NCBI RefSeq assembly: GCF_029211325.2
Contig: NZ_CP135996.1
Span: 1,488,001-1,552,000 of the forward strand
Source of the DNA: Caproicibacterium argilliputei
GTDB taxonomy: Bacteria; Bacillota; Clostridia; Oscillospirales; Acutalibacteraceae
DNA: 64,000 nt
Direction of reading: 5' to 3'
In this document: positions 37,049-45,992 of the stretch, piece after piece
Layout: the number at the start of each line of letters is the position of its first letter
Numbering within the stretch: position 1 is the first letter of the stretch
Made by a program: the position numbers and the translations under genes
Notes under the pieces: generated by a model
What the model saw: the letters and a program-made list of their open reading frames with translations, nothing else
What the model was told of the DNA's origin: nothing
The model's database searches: none

Positions 37049-37951
37049 TTATTTCTTTTGACCGGATGTTTTTGCAATGTGTGCAAAAAGCTGCGCAGTT
37101 GTCTGCTTGGGCGAGCGCAAATACCGCCCCAAGCCAAAAATACAGTCTGCGTCCCGGGTAATATAATTCATTTTTTCACTGCAGGTCAAAGTGGCCTGAA
37201 ATCCCAACTGACGAATGACATCAGCCGCGGCCTCGCTGACAGCGCCAAATGGATAGACAAACGTACTCATTCGAACATGGGCATATTCGTAAACAAGGTC
37301 CTGCTCATGGCTTAAATCCGTGCGCAGGACTTTTTGATAGTCCATCACACTTTCCGAGCGGCGTTTGCTGGCTCCCAGGCGGCCGCCCTTATTTTTGTGC
37401 AGATCATACGTATGGTTCTGCACCTCAACTAAGCCGCTTGCCAACATTTCATTCAGCTCTTTCCAAGTAACATGGGAATAAGTGATGTGGTCGCTGTCTG
37501 TTTGGCTGTACGCTTCCGTACAGCTCCCGATGGGCGAAAACACCATTTTCATATTGTACTTTTTCAGCAGCGGGAAAGCATACTGATAGTTATTATAATA
37601 CCCGTCATCAAACGTAAGCATAATTGGCTTGGTAGGCAGGCTCCCCCTTCCGTTAACATAATTGATTAAATCCTGCATCACAACTGTTGTATAGCCTTCT
37701 TTTTTCAGGTACTGCAAATCCTGCTCAAAAAGTGCAGGAGAAACAATATACGTTCCCCTCAGGACGGAAGCCGGCAGCATACTGTGGTACATCAAAATTG
37801 GCAGTGAAACACCGGCTGGCTTTGCAGCAGTCGGCACAGCATCTGCCCGCGTTCCGAATTTCTGCATTCCAAATGCAGTTGTAAGAACGAGCAGCAATAC
37901 GCAAAGTGTGGCTGCTGCCCTGCGTGCCTTTCTACGAATCAACTGCATCAT
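37049..37951 (-). CDS. Polysaccharide deacetylase family protein (membrane-anchored)
   Basis: A NodB-fold carbohydrate esterase, probably deacetylating peptidoglycan or another cell wall glycan. N-terminal membrane anchor about residues 12-30 (AATLCVLLLVLTTAFG). The catalytic motif 1 LTFDDGY (about residue 114) is intact; the metal His motif is VEVQNHTYDLH (N-H-T-Y-D-L-H, a variant of HSxxH). VYPFGAVSE corresponds to motif 3. The start is the first of two tandem ATGs at 37951, with AAGGGG 8 nt upstream. It converges on the P-type ATPase stop. Confidence 0.88.
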   Translation of the reverse strand: MMQLIRRKARRAAATLCVLLLVLTTAFGMQKFGTRADAVPTAAKPAGVSLPILMYHSMLPASVLRGTYIVSPALFEQDLQYLKKEGYTTVVMQDLINYVNGRGSLPTKPIMLTFDDGYYNNYQYAFPLLKKYNMKMVFSPIGSCTEAYSQTDSDHITYSHVTWKELNEMLASGLVEVQNHTYDLHKNKGGRLGASKRRSESVMDYQKVLRTDLSHEQDLVYEYAHVRMSTFVYPFGAVSEAAADVIRQLGFQATLTCSEKMNYITRDADCIFGLGRYLRSPKQTTAQLFAHIAKTSGQKK

Positions 37952-38010
37952 AGCAAACACCCCTTCCTGTCTACCATACGAAAGGAAGGCGCTGCTTATG
38001 CCAGAACAGT

Positions 38011-38043
38011 AAAAAGGACGAACCTTTTCGGTTCGTCCTTTTT
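38011..38043 (-). terminator. Terminator of the hemolysin III gene
   Basis: 14-bp perfect inverted repeat (38011-38024 with 38030-38043) with flanking A/T runs; it overlaps the stop codon of the hemolysin III gene at 38042. Confidence 0.9.
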
Positions 38044-38755
38044 ACATCAGATGGTATATGAGAAAGAAATGGCTGACACTTCCCGCCAGGCAAAGCACGT
38101 GAAAAACCCCATGCATATACGGAACCTTCCGTCCGATTCCAAACAGGATGGCACCCACCGTGTAAAAAATACCGCCAGCAAGCAGAAGAAGCAAATCCGT
38201 CCGCGACAGACCGACCCACAAATCCCACCAGAAGAAGATAATCATCCAGCCGAGCACCATGTAAAAAACCATAGACACCACACGGAAGCGGCGCATATCC
38301 GCAGCATTCAAAACAATTCCGAGCACTGCAATCACCCAGGCAAGGATACAGAGAATCAGTCCGGTTGGCTGAGAAAATGCCAATAAGGTAATCGGTGTGT
38401 AAGTACCGGCAATCAGCAAATAAATCGTGCAGTGATCCAGCACCTGAAAAACCTTTTTTCCGCGGTTAACCCCTAAGCTGTGATACAGGCACGAAATCAG
38501 ATACAGCAAAAACATGGAGCCGCCAAAAACTGCAGCACTCCATTTGGCAGTAGCTGAGGAGGCAGCCTGCAGCAGGAAAATCAATGCCCCCACTGCCGCC
38601 ACAGCACCGATACCGTGTGAAACGCCGTTAAAAACTTCTTCACCAACGGTATAGCGCGGCAGACGCAGTACCCTGCGCCTGCGGGACCGGTGCCGTTCCC
38701 GCACCGCCCAAGGTTGCGTACCTGCCGGCATATTATATTGAATTTCCCCTGTCAT
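38042..38755 (-). CDS. Hemolysin III family / PAQR-like membrane protein
   Basis: A 237-residue seven-helix membrane protein of the YqfA/HlyIII (PAQR) family. Conserved motifs: EVFNGVSHGIGAVAA near the start of TM1, SCLYHSL before TM3, DHCTIYLLIAGTYTP (about 120-134) and HGVFHVLCLAGSVSHF at the end; the histidines and Asp form the putative metal site. Named after Bacillus hemolysin III but its cellular role is unproven. I chose ATG 38755 because GGTGAG lies just upstream; the ATG 18 nt earlier has none. An AT-rich run lies upstream of the gene (38774-38864) where its promoter should be. Confidence 0.9.
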   Translation of the reverse strand: MTGEIQYNMPAGTQPWAVRERHRSRRRRVLRLPRYTVGEEVFNGVSHGIGAVAAVGALIFLLQAASSATAKWSAAVFGGSMFLLYLISCLYHSLGVNRGKKVFQVLDHCTIYLLIAGTYTPITLLAFSQPTGLILCILAWVIAVLGIVLNAADMRRFRVVSMVFYMVLGWMIIFFWWDLWVGLSRTDLLLLLAGGIFYTVGAILFGIGRKVPYMHGVFHVLCLAGSVSHFFLIYHLM

Positions 38756-38864
38756 ACATCTCACCAGCTCCATACATAATATTTATTACTAGATTATAGT
38801 ATAGTATATATTATGTATCGCGTCAATGAAATTATTATGAACATTTCTTAAATAGCAGCATTTA

Positions 38865-39767
38865 CTATTTTTCAGTAGTTTCTAAGCCTGTCAAATCAAA
38901 GGTAGGGATATACTCTTTTCGGGCAGAGGAAAGTTCCTGTACAAACCCATCCAAATTCAAATCGAATAAATGCTGCCGTACCTTTTTGTACTCACGGGCT
39001 GTTACTCTGCGGTTCAGCTCCGGATGTGCGGAAACCGCGCCGCACGGCGTGTACTGCCCCATCAAACTAACGAAAACGCCATCCGGTAGGTTCTGCGCCA
39101 GCCAGTCTAAGCAAGCAAGCGTATTTTTGGTGTGTCCGGGCAGCAGCAAGTGACGGACGATGGTGCCCTGCTGTAAAATTCCGTTTTCATCAAAACGGCA
39201 GTGGCCAGTCTGACGTACCATTTCCAGAATGGCTTCCCGCGCTCGCTCCACATAATCCGGCGCTCCCGAAAGGCTCTGTGCCAGCTGCGCATCGTCATAT
39301 TTGTAGTCCGGCAGATAAATCTGTACCAGTCCGTCCAACATTTTCAGGGTTCCCAATGATTCGTAACCGCCGGAATTGTACACAACCGGAATCGGCAGCT
39401 GCCGCAGAGACAGCGCCTCCGCAACAGCTGGTGCGAAGTGAGCAGCGCTCACCAAATTGATATTATGGGCTCCTTGCTCAACCAAACGAAAAAACACTTC
39501 TGACAGCTGCTTGGGCGTTAAAACTTTTCCCACAGTACGTTCTGCACTGATCTGGTAGTTTTGACAAAAAACGCACTGCAGAGAGCAGCCGGTAAAAAAG
39601 ACCGCGCCGCTTCCCCGTGTGCCGCTGATGCAGGGTTCTTCCCAAAAATGCAGTGCCGCACGAGCCGCCACAGGCAGTGCACCCATTTTGCAAAAGCCGT
39701 TTCCCTCCCGCTCCGTCCGCGTGACACCGCACTGTCGGGGACACAACTTACAGGATGTAATTGTCAT
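38865..39767 (-). CDS. Radical SAM protein (AmrS/PflA-like)
   Basis: A 300-residue radical SAM enzyme. The cluster motif GCSLQCVFCQNYQ (CxxxCxxC, about residues 60-72) is preceded by an N-terminal Cys set CKLCPRQCGV, the hallmark of the COG1313-type (PflA-like) subgroup. Conserved LPDYKYDD and LLLPGHTKNTL follow. Activating a glycyl radical enzyme or modifying another protein are the possible roles; no substrate gene is adjacent. Start ATG 39767 lies 5 bp after the pgeF stop; the longer frame upstream runs through pgeF. Confidence 0.88.
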   Translation of the reverse strand: MTITSCKLCPRQCGVTRTEREGNGFCKMGALPVAARAALHFWEEPCISGTRGSGAVFFTGCSLQCVFCQNYQISAERTVGKVLTPKQLSEVFFRLVEQGAHNINLVSAAHFAPAVAEALSLRQLPIPVVYNSGGYESLGTLKMLDGLVQIYLPDYKYDDAQLAQSLSGAPDYVERAREAILEMVRQTGHCRFDENGILQQGTIVRHLLLPGHTKNTLACLDWLAQNLPDGVFVSLMGQYTPCGAVSAHPELNRRVTAREYKKVRQHLFDLNLDGFVQELSSARKEYIPTFDLTGLETTEK

Positions 39768-39771
39768 ATCT

Positions 39772-40596
39772 CTACCCCCTGATTGAAAGGATGCCGCACA
39801 TACCGCCGCGTTTTCCGCCTGTGGCGCGGTGTGACCAAAGCAAATCCGGGTGACAGCGGGTACAGAGCATTCCCTTTTCGATTTGACGCACCCCCGCGCA
39901 CCGCAGAATCTGCGCATTCGCTTCCCACAAATCAATTTTCCATTTACCATTTCCCTGCTCTGTGATACAGTGTGCATCCGCCAATACCGATACTCGTAAA
40001 AACGCTTGCACAACTGGCTCATCCACTTCAAAGCAGCAAGGACCGATAGACGGTCCGATTCCAACCAGCAAATCATTGGCACGGGTTCCAAATTCCCGTT
40101 CCATAGCAGAAACGGTCACTGCCGCAATACCTGCCGCAGTTCCGCGCCAGCCCGCATGCGCTACGCCAATTGCCCGCTGAACCGGGTCCGCAAAGAGCAG
40201 CGGCACGCAGTCCGCCCCATAAACGCACAGGGACACCTCCGCTTCATTTGTAACCAATCCGTCTATATCATGCCACGGTTTGGGCCGCAGAATACCCGCT
40301 CCGCGTTCGGAAGCACCTACACGCAGAATCCGGGTTTGATGCGTTTGTGCGGTCGCAACCAAATTTTCAATAGAAAATCCCGCTGCTGAACAGAAACGAC
40401 GATAGTTTTCTAAAACCGCTTTCTCGCTGTCCCCTCTGCCAAATCCCAGATTCATCGCAGCATAAACACCAGTACTGACACCGCCCAGTCTGGTTGCGAA
40501 GGCATGGTTCAGCCACGCCTGTTTCTCAAAAGAAGACAGGTGCAGAAAAGGCACCCCTTGATTTTCATAGGAAAGCATATTCCCAAATTTCTGCAT
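39772..40596 (-). CDS. pgeF: Peptidoglycan editing factor PgeF (polyphenol oxidase family)
   Basis: A DUF152/laccase-domain protein that in E. coli removes mis-incorporated L-Ser from UDP-MurNAc; also shown to act as purine nucleoside phosphorylase in relatives. The 274-residue protein has MNLGFGRGD, ENLVATAQTHQ (metal His), VYGADCVPLLFAD (metal Cys), GVAHAGWRGTAAGI (metal His) and VGIGPSIGPCCFEV. Start ATG at 40596 follows GGAGG. Confidence 0.92.
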   Translation of the reverse strand: MQKFGNMLSYENQGVPFLHLSSFEKQAWLNHAFATRLGGVSTGVYAAMNLGFGRGDSEKAVLENYRRFCSAAGFSIENLVATAQTHQTRILRVGASERGAGILRPKPWHDIDGLVTNEAEVSLCVYGADCVPLLFADPVQRAIGVAHAGWRGTAAGIAAVTVSAMEREFGTRANDLLVGIGPSIGPCCFEVDEPVVQAFLRVSVLADAHCITEQGNGKWKIDLWEANAQILRCAGVRQIEKGMLCTRCHPDLLWSHRATGGKRGGMCGILSIRG

Positions 40597-40667
40597 AAAA
40601 ATCCTCCATCGGAACGCATTCAAAGTTTCTTTAAGTGTAACACGGCCGATTCTTGCGCGCAAGACAT

Positions 40668-40694
40668 AAAAAAAGCTGCCAAACGGCAGCTTTT
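40668..40694 (-). terminator. Terminator of the DEDDh exonuclease gene
   Basis: AAGCTGCC / GGCAGCTT stem with AAAC loop, followed by seven T on the minus strand, 15 bp after the stop at 40709. It separates this gene from pgeF. Confidence 0.85.
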
Positions 40695-40708
40695 CCCGCA
40701 TAAGGGCT

Positions 40709-41593
40709 TTACACGGAAGAAGAAGACGCCTGTTCCGTGTTCTTTGCTTCCGGCTCTTCCGTCGGATGCATTGTCTTCTTCACAGACAAGCCTTCGTATT
40801 TTAGTTTGAACTGGACACGGCCAATAAACTTTTTCCCACAGACCGGACATTGAAACAGTGCACGAAAACTCTTATTTCGCAAGTACCATTCTGCGCTCTG
40901 CCGAGCTGGCGCACCGCAGTCCGGACAGGAAAAAGACATATCCGCATTCTGCAGCAGCGGATTTTCCAAATCACATAAAGTCACGGTACGAAACTCCATG
41001 CGGTCATAAAATTCCTGTGCTTCTGCATCCAGCGTAAAGTCTCGCAGTGTTTCGGGAGAATACAGCTTCTGCAGGCATTTGAGAGACAAGATACTGTCAT
41101 CTAAAGCCCTGTGATGGTCAAACGGCGCTTCGTCAATTTCCAGCATCTGCGCTGCGGTAGACAGACCGACCTGCTTCCCTTGTTCATAGGACATCCGCTT
41201 TTCACAGTAAGCCTGCAGATCCACATATTCCGTTAAAAAAGGAATTCGGTCTGACCCGCTGAAATACCGGCAGTTTTCAATCAGCGTTAAAATATCAGAA
41301 GTGCCCCACGTCATAAGAAGGCAATCGCCCGCCCACTTTCGGAATCGACTGACCACCTGCATAAATTGCCTGCCATTTTCCAAATCTTCATCGGTAATGC
41401 TCGTCAGGGTGGCGATCTTTCCGCTGATTTTTTTCCCAACTTGTGGACGAACCAACAGCGAAAACGTGTCGACCAGCCGCAGATTGTCGTCCACTTTCAC
41501 CGCGCCAAACTCAATGATCTCGTTCATAAAGCCTTTTAGCCGCTTGCTGTAAGTCCCATTCCACTCCAAATCCAAAATAACGATTGGTTTCAT
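40709..41593 (-). CDS. DEDDh 3'-5' exonuclease with zinc ribbon tail
   Basis: A 294-residue exonuclease of the RNase T/DnaQ superfamily, resembling KapD-type proteins. Exo I is VILDLEWNG (Asp9/Glu11 region), Exo II includes LLMTWGTSD, Exo III is DHHRALDDSI (His and Asp). The C-terminal ~80 residues are an added zinc ribbon (CPDCGAP...CPVCGKKF), not seen in minimal KapD. Substrate (RNA or DNA) unknown. Start ATG at 41593 follows AAAGGA. The typA gene ends 23 bp upstream, so the two may be cotranscribed. Confidence 0.85.
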   Translation of the reverse strand: MKPIVILDLEWNGTYSKRLKGFMNEIIEFGAVKVDDNLRLVDTFSLLVRPQVGKKISGKIATLTSITDEDLENGRQFMQVVSRFRKWAGDCLLMTWGTSDILTLIENCRYFSGSDRIPFLTEYVDLQAYCEKRMSYEQGKQVGLSTAAQMLEIDEAPFDHHRALDDSILSLKCLQKLYSPETLRDFTLDAEAQEFYDRMEFRTVTLCDLENPLLQNADMSFSCPDCGAPARQSAEWYLRNKSFRALFQCPVCGKKFIGRVQFKLKYEGLSVKKTMHPTEEPEAKNTEQASSSSV

Positions 41594-41615
41594 AGGCATT
41601 CCTTTATGCAAACGA

Positions 41616-43436
41616 TTATTTCTTTCTGCTAGTCTGTTTCATGCGCTGTTCTTTGTTCAGAGTTTTCTTGCGCATACGCAGGGATTTCGGCGTTACTTCC
41701 AGCAGCTCGTCTTCTTTGATAAATTCCAGGCACTGCTCCAGACTGGGAATGCTAGGCGGCGTCAGTTTCAACGCCTCATCAGAACCGGCGGCACGAGTAT
41801 TGGTAACGTGCTTTTTCTTGCAGATGTTGACAACAATATCGTCACTCTTGGGACTGACGCCAACCACCATGCCCTCGTAAACCTCTGTGCCAGGTCCAAT
41901 GAACAGACGACCGCGATCCTGGGCATACCACAGGCCGTAACCGGTAGACACCCCATTTTCATACGCAATAAGGCTGCCGGTATTGCGCACGGTCAGGTCA
42001 CCCTTGTACGGTTCATAAGAATCAAAAAGATTGTTCATAATACCGTTACCGTTTGTATCGGTCAAAAACTCCTGTCGGTATCCCATCAAGCCACGCGCCG
42101 GAATTCGGAATTCCAAATGGGTCATGCCGGTATCACGGGTGCCCATATTGACGATTTCCGCCTTGCGGGAACCGAGCTTCTCCATCACCGCGCCCACGTA
42201 ATTATCCGGCACTTCAATCATCAGCAGTTCAATCGGCTCACAGCGCTTTCCGTCAATCTCTTTAAAAATGACAACCGGACTGGAAACCTGAAATTCATAA
42301 CCTTGCCGACGCATTTCCTCAATCAGGATGGAAAGGTGCAGCTCCCCGCGGCCAGAAACTTTAAAGGTATCTGCGGAATCTGTTTCTTCCACACGCAGCG
42401 CAACGTTGGTTTCCACTTCTTTCATCAGGCGGTCACGCAGGTTGCGGGATGTGACAAACTTGCCCTCACGGCCGGCAAATGGGCTATTATTTACCATGAA
42501 CATCATGGAAACTGTCGGCTCATCAATTTTAACAAACGGCAGCGGCTCCACGTGCTCCGGGTCACAGGCAGTTTCACCGATATTAAGATCCGGCATACCG
42601 GAAACTGCAACCAAATCGCCCAACTTCGCGCTGTCCACCTCTACCCGCTTGAGACCTTCAAACTGATACAGTTTTGTAATGCGCTCATTGTGTGTGGTAC
42701 CGTCGCGGTGGCAGAGCGTCATCATATCATTCACATGAATCTGCCCGCGCTCCACACGGCCGATTCCGATGCGCCCCACATAGTCATCATAGTCAATGTT
42801 GCTGAACAAAACCTGTGCCGGACCATTCATCTCCCCGTGCGGAGCGGGAATATACTTTAAAATCGCCTCAAACAGCGGTTTCATGTCCTTTCCCTCTTCA
42901 TCCGGATCATTGGTCGCATACCCGTCACGGCCGGAAGCATACACCACCGGAAAGTCCAGCTGATCTTCATTAGCGCCCAGTTCAATAAACAAATCCAGTA
43001 CTTCATCCACAACTTCCGCAGGGCGAGCACCGGGGCGGTCAATTTTGTTCACGACAACCACCGGACGTTTGCCCAGGCCGAGTGCTTTTTTCAGGACAAA
43101 ACGAGTTTGTGGCATACAACCTTCAAAAGCATCTACCAGCAGCAGGACGCCGTCCACCATCATCAGAATGCGCTCCACTTCGCCGCCGAAATCCGCATGG
43201 CCGGGCGTATCCACAATATTGATTTTCACATCATCGTACATGACTGCCGTGTTTTTGGACAGGATGGTGATGCCGCGCTCCCTCTCCAGATCATTAGAGT
43301 CCATTACGCGCTCCTCAACTTCTTCATTGCTTCGGAAGACGCCGCTCTGCCGCAGAAGCTGATCCACCAATGTTGTTTTGCCGTGGTCAACGTGGGCAAT
43401 AATTGCAACGTTGCGTAATTCATTTCTCGTATCCAT
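41616..43436 (-). CDS. typA: Ribosome-associated translational GTPase TypA/BipA
   Basis: EF-G-like GTPase acting in stress response and 50S biogenesis. G domain: [19 protein letters not shown] (P-loop), RGITI (switch I), [14 protein letters not shown] (G3), [10 protein letters not shown] (G4); then domains II, III, V and the TypA-specific C-terminal region. 606 aa is the normal size. I chose ATG 43436 since it gives [20 protein letters not shown]; the longer frame upstream has no family match. Confidence 0.96.
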   Translation of the reverse strand: MDTRNELRNVAIIAHVDHGKTTLVDQLLRQSGVFRSNEEVEERVMDSNDLERERGITILSKNTAVMYDDVKINIVDTPGHADFGGEVERILMMVDGVLLLVDAFEGCMPQTRFVLKKALGLGKRPVVVVNKIDRPGARPAEVVDEVLDLFIELGANEDQLDFPVVYASGRDGYATNDPDEEGKDMKPLFEAILKYIPAPHGEMNGPAQVLFSNIDYDDYVGRIGIGRVERGQIHVNDMMTLCHRDGTTHNERITKLYQFEGLKRVEVDSAKLGDLVAVSGMPDLNIGETACDPEHVEPLPFVKIDEPTVSMMFMVNNSPFAGREGKFVTSRNLRDRLMKEVETNVALRVEETDSADTFKVSGRGELHLSILIEEMRRQGYEFQVSSPVVIFKEIDGKRCEPIELLMIEVPDNYVGAVMEKLGSRKAEIVNMGTRDTGMTHLEFRIPARGLMGYRQEFLTDTNGNGIMNNLFDSYEPYKGDLTVRNTGSLIAYENGVSTGYGLWYAQDRGRLFIGPGTEVYEGMVVGVSPKSDDIVVNICKKKHVTNTRAAGSDEALKLTPPSIPSLEQCLEFIKEDELLEVTPKSLRMRKKTLNKEQRMKQTSRKK

Positions 43437-43662
43437 TTTGACATACCTCTTTGTTGTATCAGATTCTAATAAAGTGTAGAACACGGCGCAGGCACCATAA
43501 GCTTTCGTGTGCCGCCTGCAGGCAAACACACGCGCCGATTTCCCTCAAACTTTAATATTATAGCACAGTTTCGTACAAATGAAAACAGAACGAAAGCCGA
43601 AAGCAAAGGACTGCCTGCAAAAATATTTGCACATTTTGTTGAAAGGATTCGCCATGCCGCAC

Positions 43663-43694
43663 AAAAAAGCCGTGTATCAACGCGATACACGGCT
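43663..43694 (-). terminator. Terminator of tRNA-Gly
   Basis: 11-bp perfect stem (43668-43678 with 43684-43694) followed by six T on the minus strand, 8 bp after the tRNA 3' end. Confidence 0.9.
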
Positions 43695-43701
43695 AAAAGA
43701 T

Positions 43702-43777
43702 TGGAGCGAACGACGAGGCTCGAACTCGCTACCTCCACCTTGGCAAGGTGGCGCTCTACCAGATGAGCTACATTCGC
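43702..43777 (-). tRNA. tRNA-Gly (anticodon GCC)
   Basis: 76 nt including encoded CCA. Acceptor GCGAATG pairs with CGTTCGC (one G-U), D-arm GCTC..GAGC, anticodon loop TTGCCAA on the stem CCACC/GGTGG, T-loop GTTCGAG. Promoter just upstream and terminator just downstream. Confidence 0.96.
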
Positions 43778-43796
43778 GAACTTGACTGCAAGAGAT

Positions 43797-43825
43797 ATGA
43801 TACTACATGATTTTGAATTTGTCAA
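43797..43825 (-). promoter_or_regulatory. Promoter of tRNA-Gly
   Basis: On the minus strand: TTGACA (43825-43820), 17-bp spacer, TATCAT (43802-43797), about 20 bp before the tRNA 5' end. Confidence 0.75.
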
Positions 43826-43871
43826 CAACTTTTTCATTTTTTTTTGAAATTCTTCCGCACACCGCGCTGTG

Positions 43872-43900
43872 TTGTATTCAGCGGAGGCGAATGGTATAAT
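43872..43900 (+). promoter_or_regulatory. Promoter of the dnaD-dnaC operon
   Basis: TTGTAT (43872-43877), 17-bp spacer, TATAAT (43895-43900), about 58 bp before the DnaD-domain gene. Confidence 0.75.
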
Positions 43901-43958
43901 GTTAACAAATCAACGCGTTTGCAAGACGCAAAAAGATGTCCATGGAGGAACCGGATTT

Positions 43959-44963
43959 ATGCAATATCAGTTAAGCAGCGGAATATGGAACAGCGTGTTT
44001 GCGGTACCCACCGCAGTGGTGGACCGCCACCTGAAGTTAACCGGCAGCGTACAGCTGAAGGCACTTCTTTGGGTTCTGCGCCGTCAAGGGACTGCTTTTA
44101 CAGATACACAGTTGGCAGAAGCGCTGGGGTGCAGCCCGGCGGATGCAAGGGACGCCCTCTCTTACTGGCAAGAAACCGGCATTCTGTCTTTTCACACAGC
44201 AGAAGCCATCACAAAACCAACGCAGAAGCCGGTGCCCTCCCCAAGCGCTCAGGAACCCATGCAGCCGCAGGTGCAGGCAGCCGCGCCTGTGCGTCACGCA
44301 CCGCTTCCCCGCGCAGAACGTCCAGATGCCGCTTTTACCGTAAAGCGTATGGAGACAGACGACACGGTTCGCTGCATGATGCAGGATGCAGAGCAGATTC
44401 TGTGCCGCCCGCTTTCCCCATCCGATATGAGCACACTGCTTCTGATTCACGACAACTACGGTCTTCCGGCCGATGTCCTTTTAATGCTGGTGCAATATGC
44501 GCAGAGCGGCGGCAAGGGAAATATGCGCTACATAGAGAAGGTAGCGCTCAACTGGGCTGATGAGGGAATCACCACCCATCTGCAGGCAGAAGAAAAGCTG
44601 CAGCAGCTTACGGATATGGGGCGCGCCTGGCGCACCGTGCAAAAAGCCGCGGGTCTGCCGGAACGTGCCCCAACCGAGCGTGAAAAAACTTACGCGGTCT
44701 GCTGGGTGCTGCAATGGAAATTTTCACCTGCCATGCTCAAACTTGCGTATGACCGATGTGTCGATGCTACCGGCGTTTTTAAAGCAAACTATATCAACAA
44801 AATTTTAGAACGCTGGCACCGCGAGGGAATTCTCACCTGCGAGCAGGCACAAGCTGAAAAGAAGCAGCGGCAGGAAACCCGCAAAGAGGCCAGCCGGCCG
44901 TCCTTTGACCTGGACGCTTACGAACGGGACAGCCTATATGATACCTTGGGAGGAAACCGCTGA
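43959..44963 (+). CDS. DnaD domain protein (primosome component)
   Basis: A 334-residue protein of the DnaB/DnaD family that helps load the replicative helicase. The N-terminal part contains a winged-helix-like domain (residues ~25-75, ALLWVLRRQGTAFTDTQLAEALGC), then a low-complexity Pro/Ala linker, then a DnaD domain at about residues 125-215 (ILCRPLSPSDMSTLL...YGLPADVLLMLVQYA). A second DnaD-like region follows, and its motif (YxxxI...W) appears in YINKILERWHREGI. Start ATG at 43959 follows GGAGG; the longer upstream frame includes the promoter. Its stop overlaps the next start (TGATG). Confidence 0.85.
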   Translation: MQYQLSSGIWNSVFAVPTAVVDRHLKLTGSVQLKALLWVLRRQGTAFTDTQLAEALGCSPADARDALSYWQETGILSFHTAEAITKPTQKPVPSPSAQEPMQPQVQAAAPVRHAPLPRAERPDAAFTVKRMETDDTVRCMMQDAEQILCRPLSPSDMSTLLLIHDNYGLPADVLLMLVQYAQSGGKGNMRYIEKVALNWADEGITTHLQAEEKLQQLTDMGRAWRTVQKAAGLPERAPTEREKTYAVCWVLQWKFSPAMLKLAYDRCVDATGVFKANYINKILERWHREGILTCEQAQAEKKQRQETRKEASRPSFDLDAYERDSLYDTLGGNR

Positions 44964-45973
44964 TGGGATATGAGCGCGCCGTATACGATGCGGTTTATAA
45001 GCGGCTGAATGACCGCCGCCTGCGAGCGGAACAGGAAGCTGACCACCGCCGTGCCGACTTTTTTCGTGTTGAACCTCATGCATTGGAACTCGAGCGAGCA
45101 ATCAGCCGCGCCGGTTCTGCCGCTGCAAAGGCTGTTGTGCGTGGCGGCGATGTGCACCGAAACCTGGAACAACTGCGTGCGGAAAACCTTGCACTGCAGG
45201 CAAAGCTGAAAGCGCTGCTCGCACGTCAGCAAATGTCACCGGATGACTTAGAGCCGCATTATACCTGCCCCTTGTGTCAGGATCGCGGCAGCGTGGACGG
45301 ACGGATGTGCAGCTGTATGAAAGCACTGCTGAAAGAGGAAGCCCTCCGCCAGCTGAACGCGGACACACCGCTTTCGCTGAGTAGTTTTGAAACGTTTGAA
45401 CTTTCCTATTATTCGGACATTCCGGACAAAAACGGCCGCACGGTGCGGCAGCTGATGGAGCGCAACTTTCTATACTGCAGAAAATACGCAGAAAATTTTG
45501 ATGCGCACACCACGGAAAACCTGCTGATGGTCGGCAAAACCGGACTTGGAAAAACCCATCTCTCCCTTGCCATTGCAAGGCGGATTATCGACCGTGGATA
45601 CGGTGTCATCTACGGCTCTGCACAAAATCTTCTTGAACGGATTCAGGACGAACATTTCGGACGCAGCAACGGGGATACCATGCAAAGTCTGCTGGACTGC
45701 GACTTACTGATTTTTGATGATTTAGGAACAGAATTCCGCAGCAATTTTACCGTTTCTGCTGTTTATAATCTGGTCAATTCCAGACAGCTGAAAGGAAAGC
45801 CTATCATCATCAGCACCAATCTTTCCATGCAGGAAATGCTGGATTACTACACAGAACGTTTTTCTTCCCGCATTATCGGCAGCTATACACGTGTGCCGTT
45901 TTACGGGAATGATGTGCGTCAGTTGAAACGCAATCACCCGGCTGTGTCAAAAAAAGAAACGTTCCACCCATAA
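44963..45973 (+). CDS. DnaC/DnaI-type AAA+ helicase loader
   Basis: ATPase that loads the replicative helicase at origins or restart sites. N-terminal ~150 residues contain a coiled coil and a zinc-binding Cys cluster (CPLCQDRGSVDGRMCSCM), as in DnaI. The AAA+ domain has Walker A GKTGLGKTHL (about residue 193), Walker B LLIFDDLGTE, sensor 1 PIIISTNLS and the arginine-finger region ERFSSRIIGSY. 336 aa. Translationally coupled to the DnaD-domain gene, suggesting the two proteins act together. Confidence 0.92.
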   Translation: MGYERAVYDAVYKRLNDRRLRAEQEADHRRADFFRVEPHALELERAISRAGSAAAKAVVRGGDVHRNLEQLRAENLALQAKLKALLARQQMSPDDLEPHYTCPLCQDRGSVDGRMCSCMKALLKEEALRQLNADTPLSLSSFETFELSYYSDIPDKNGRTVRQLMERNFLYCRKYAENFDAHTTENLLMVGKTGLGKTHLSLAIARRIIDRGYGVIYGSAQNLLERIQDEHFGRSNGDTMQSLLDCDLLIFDDLGTEFRSNFTVSAVYNLVNSRQLKGKPIIISTNLSMQEMLDYYTERFSSRIIGSYTRVPFYGNDVRQLKRNHPAVSKKETFHP

Positions 45974-45992
45974 CAGCGAAACGTTTCTGCAC

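Noticed and set aside
43466-43837. ORFs on both strands across 43466-43837 with a conserved-looking TRLELATS/HLVERHLAKVEVASSSLV stretch
   Set aside because: These reading frames are translations of tRNA-Gly and its flanks, a known annotation artefact.
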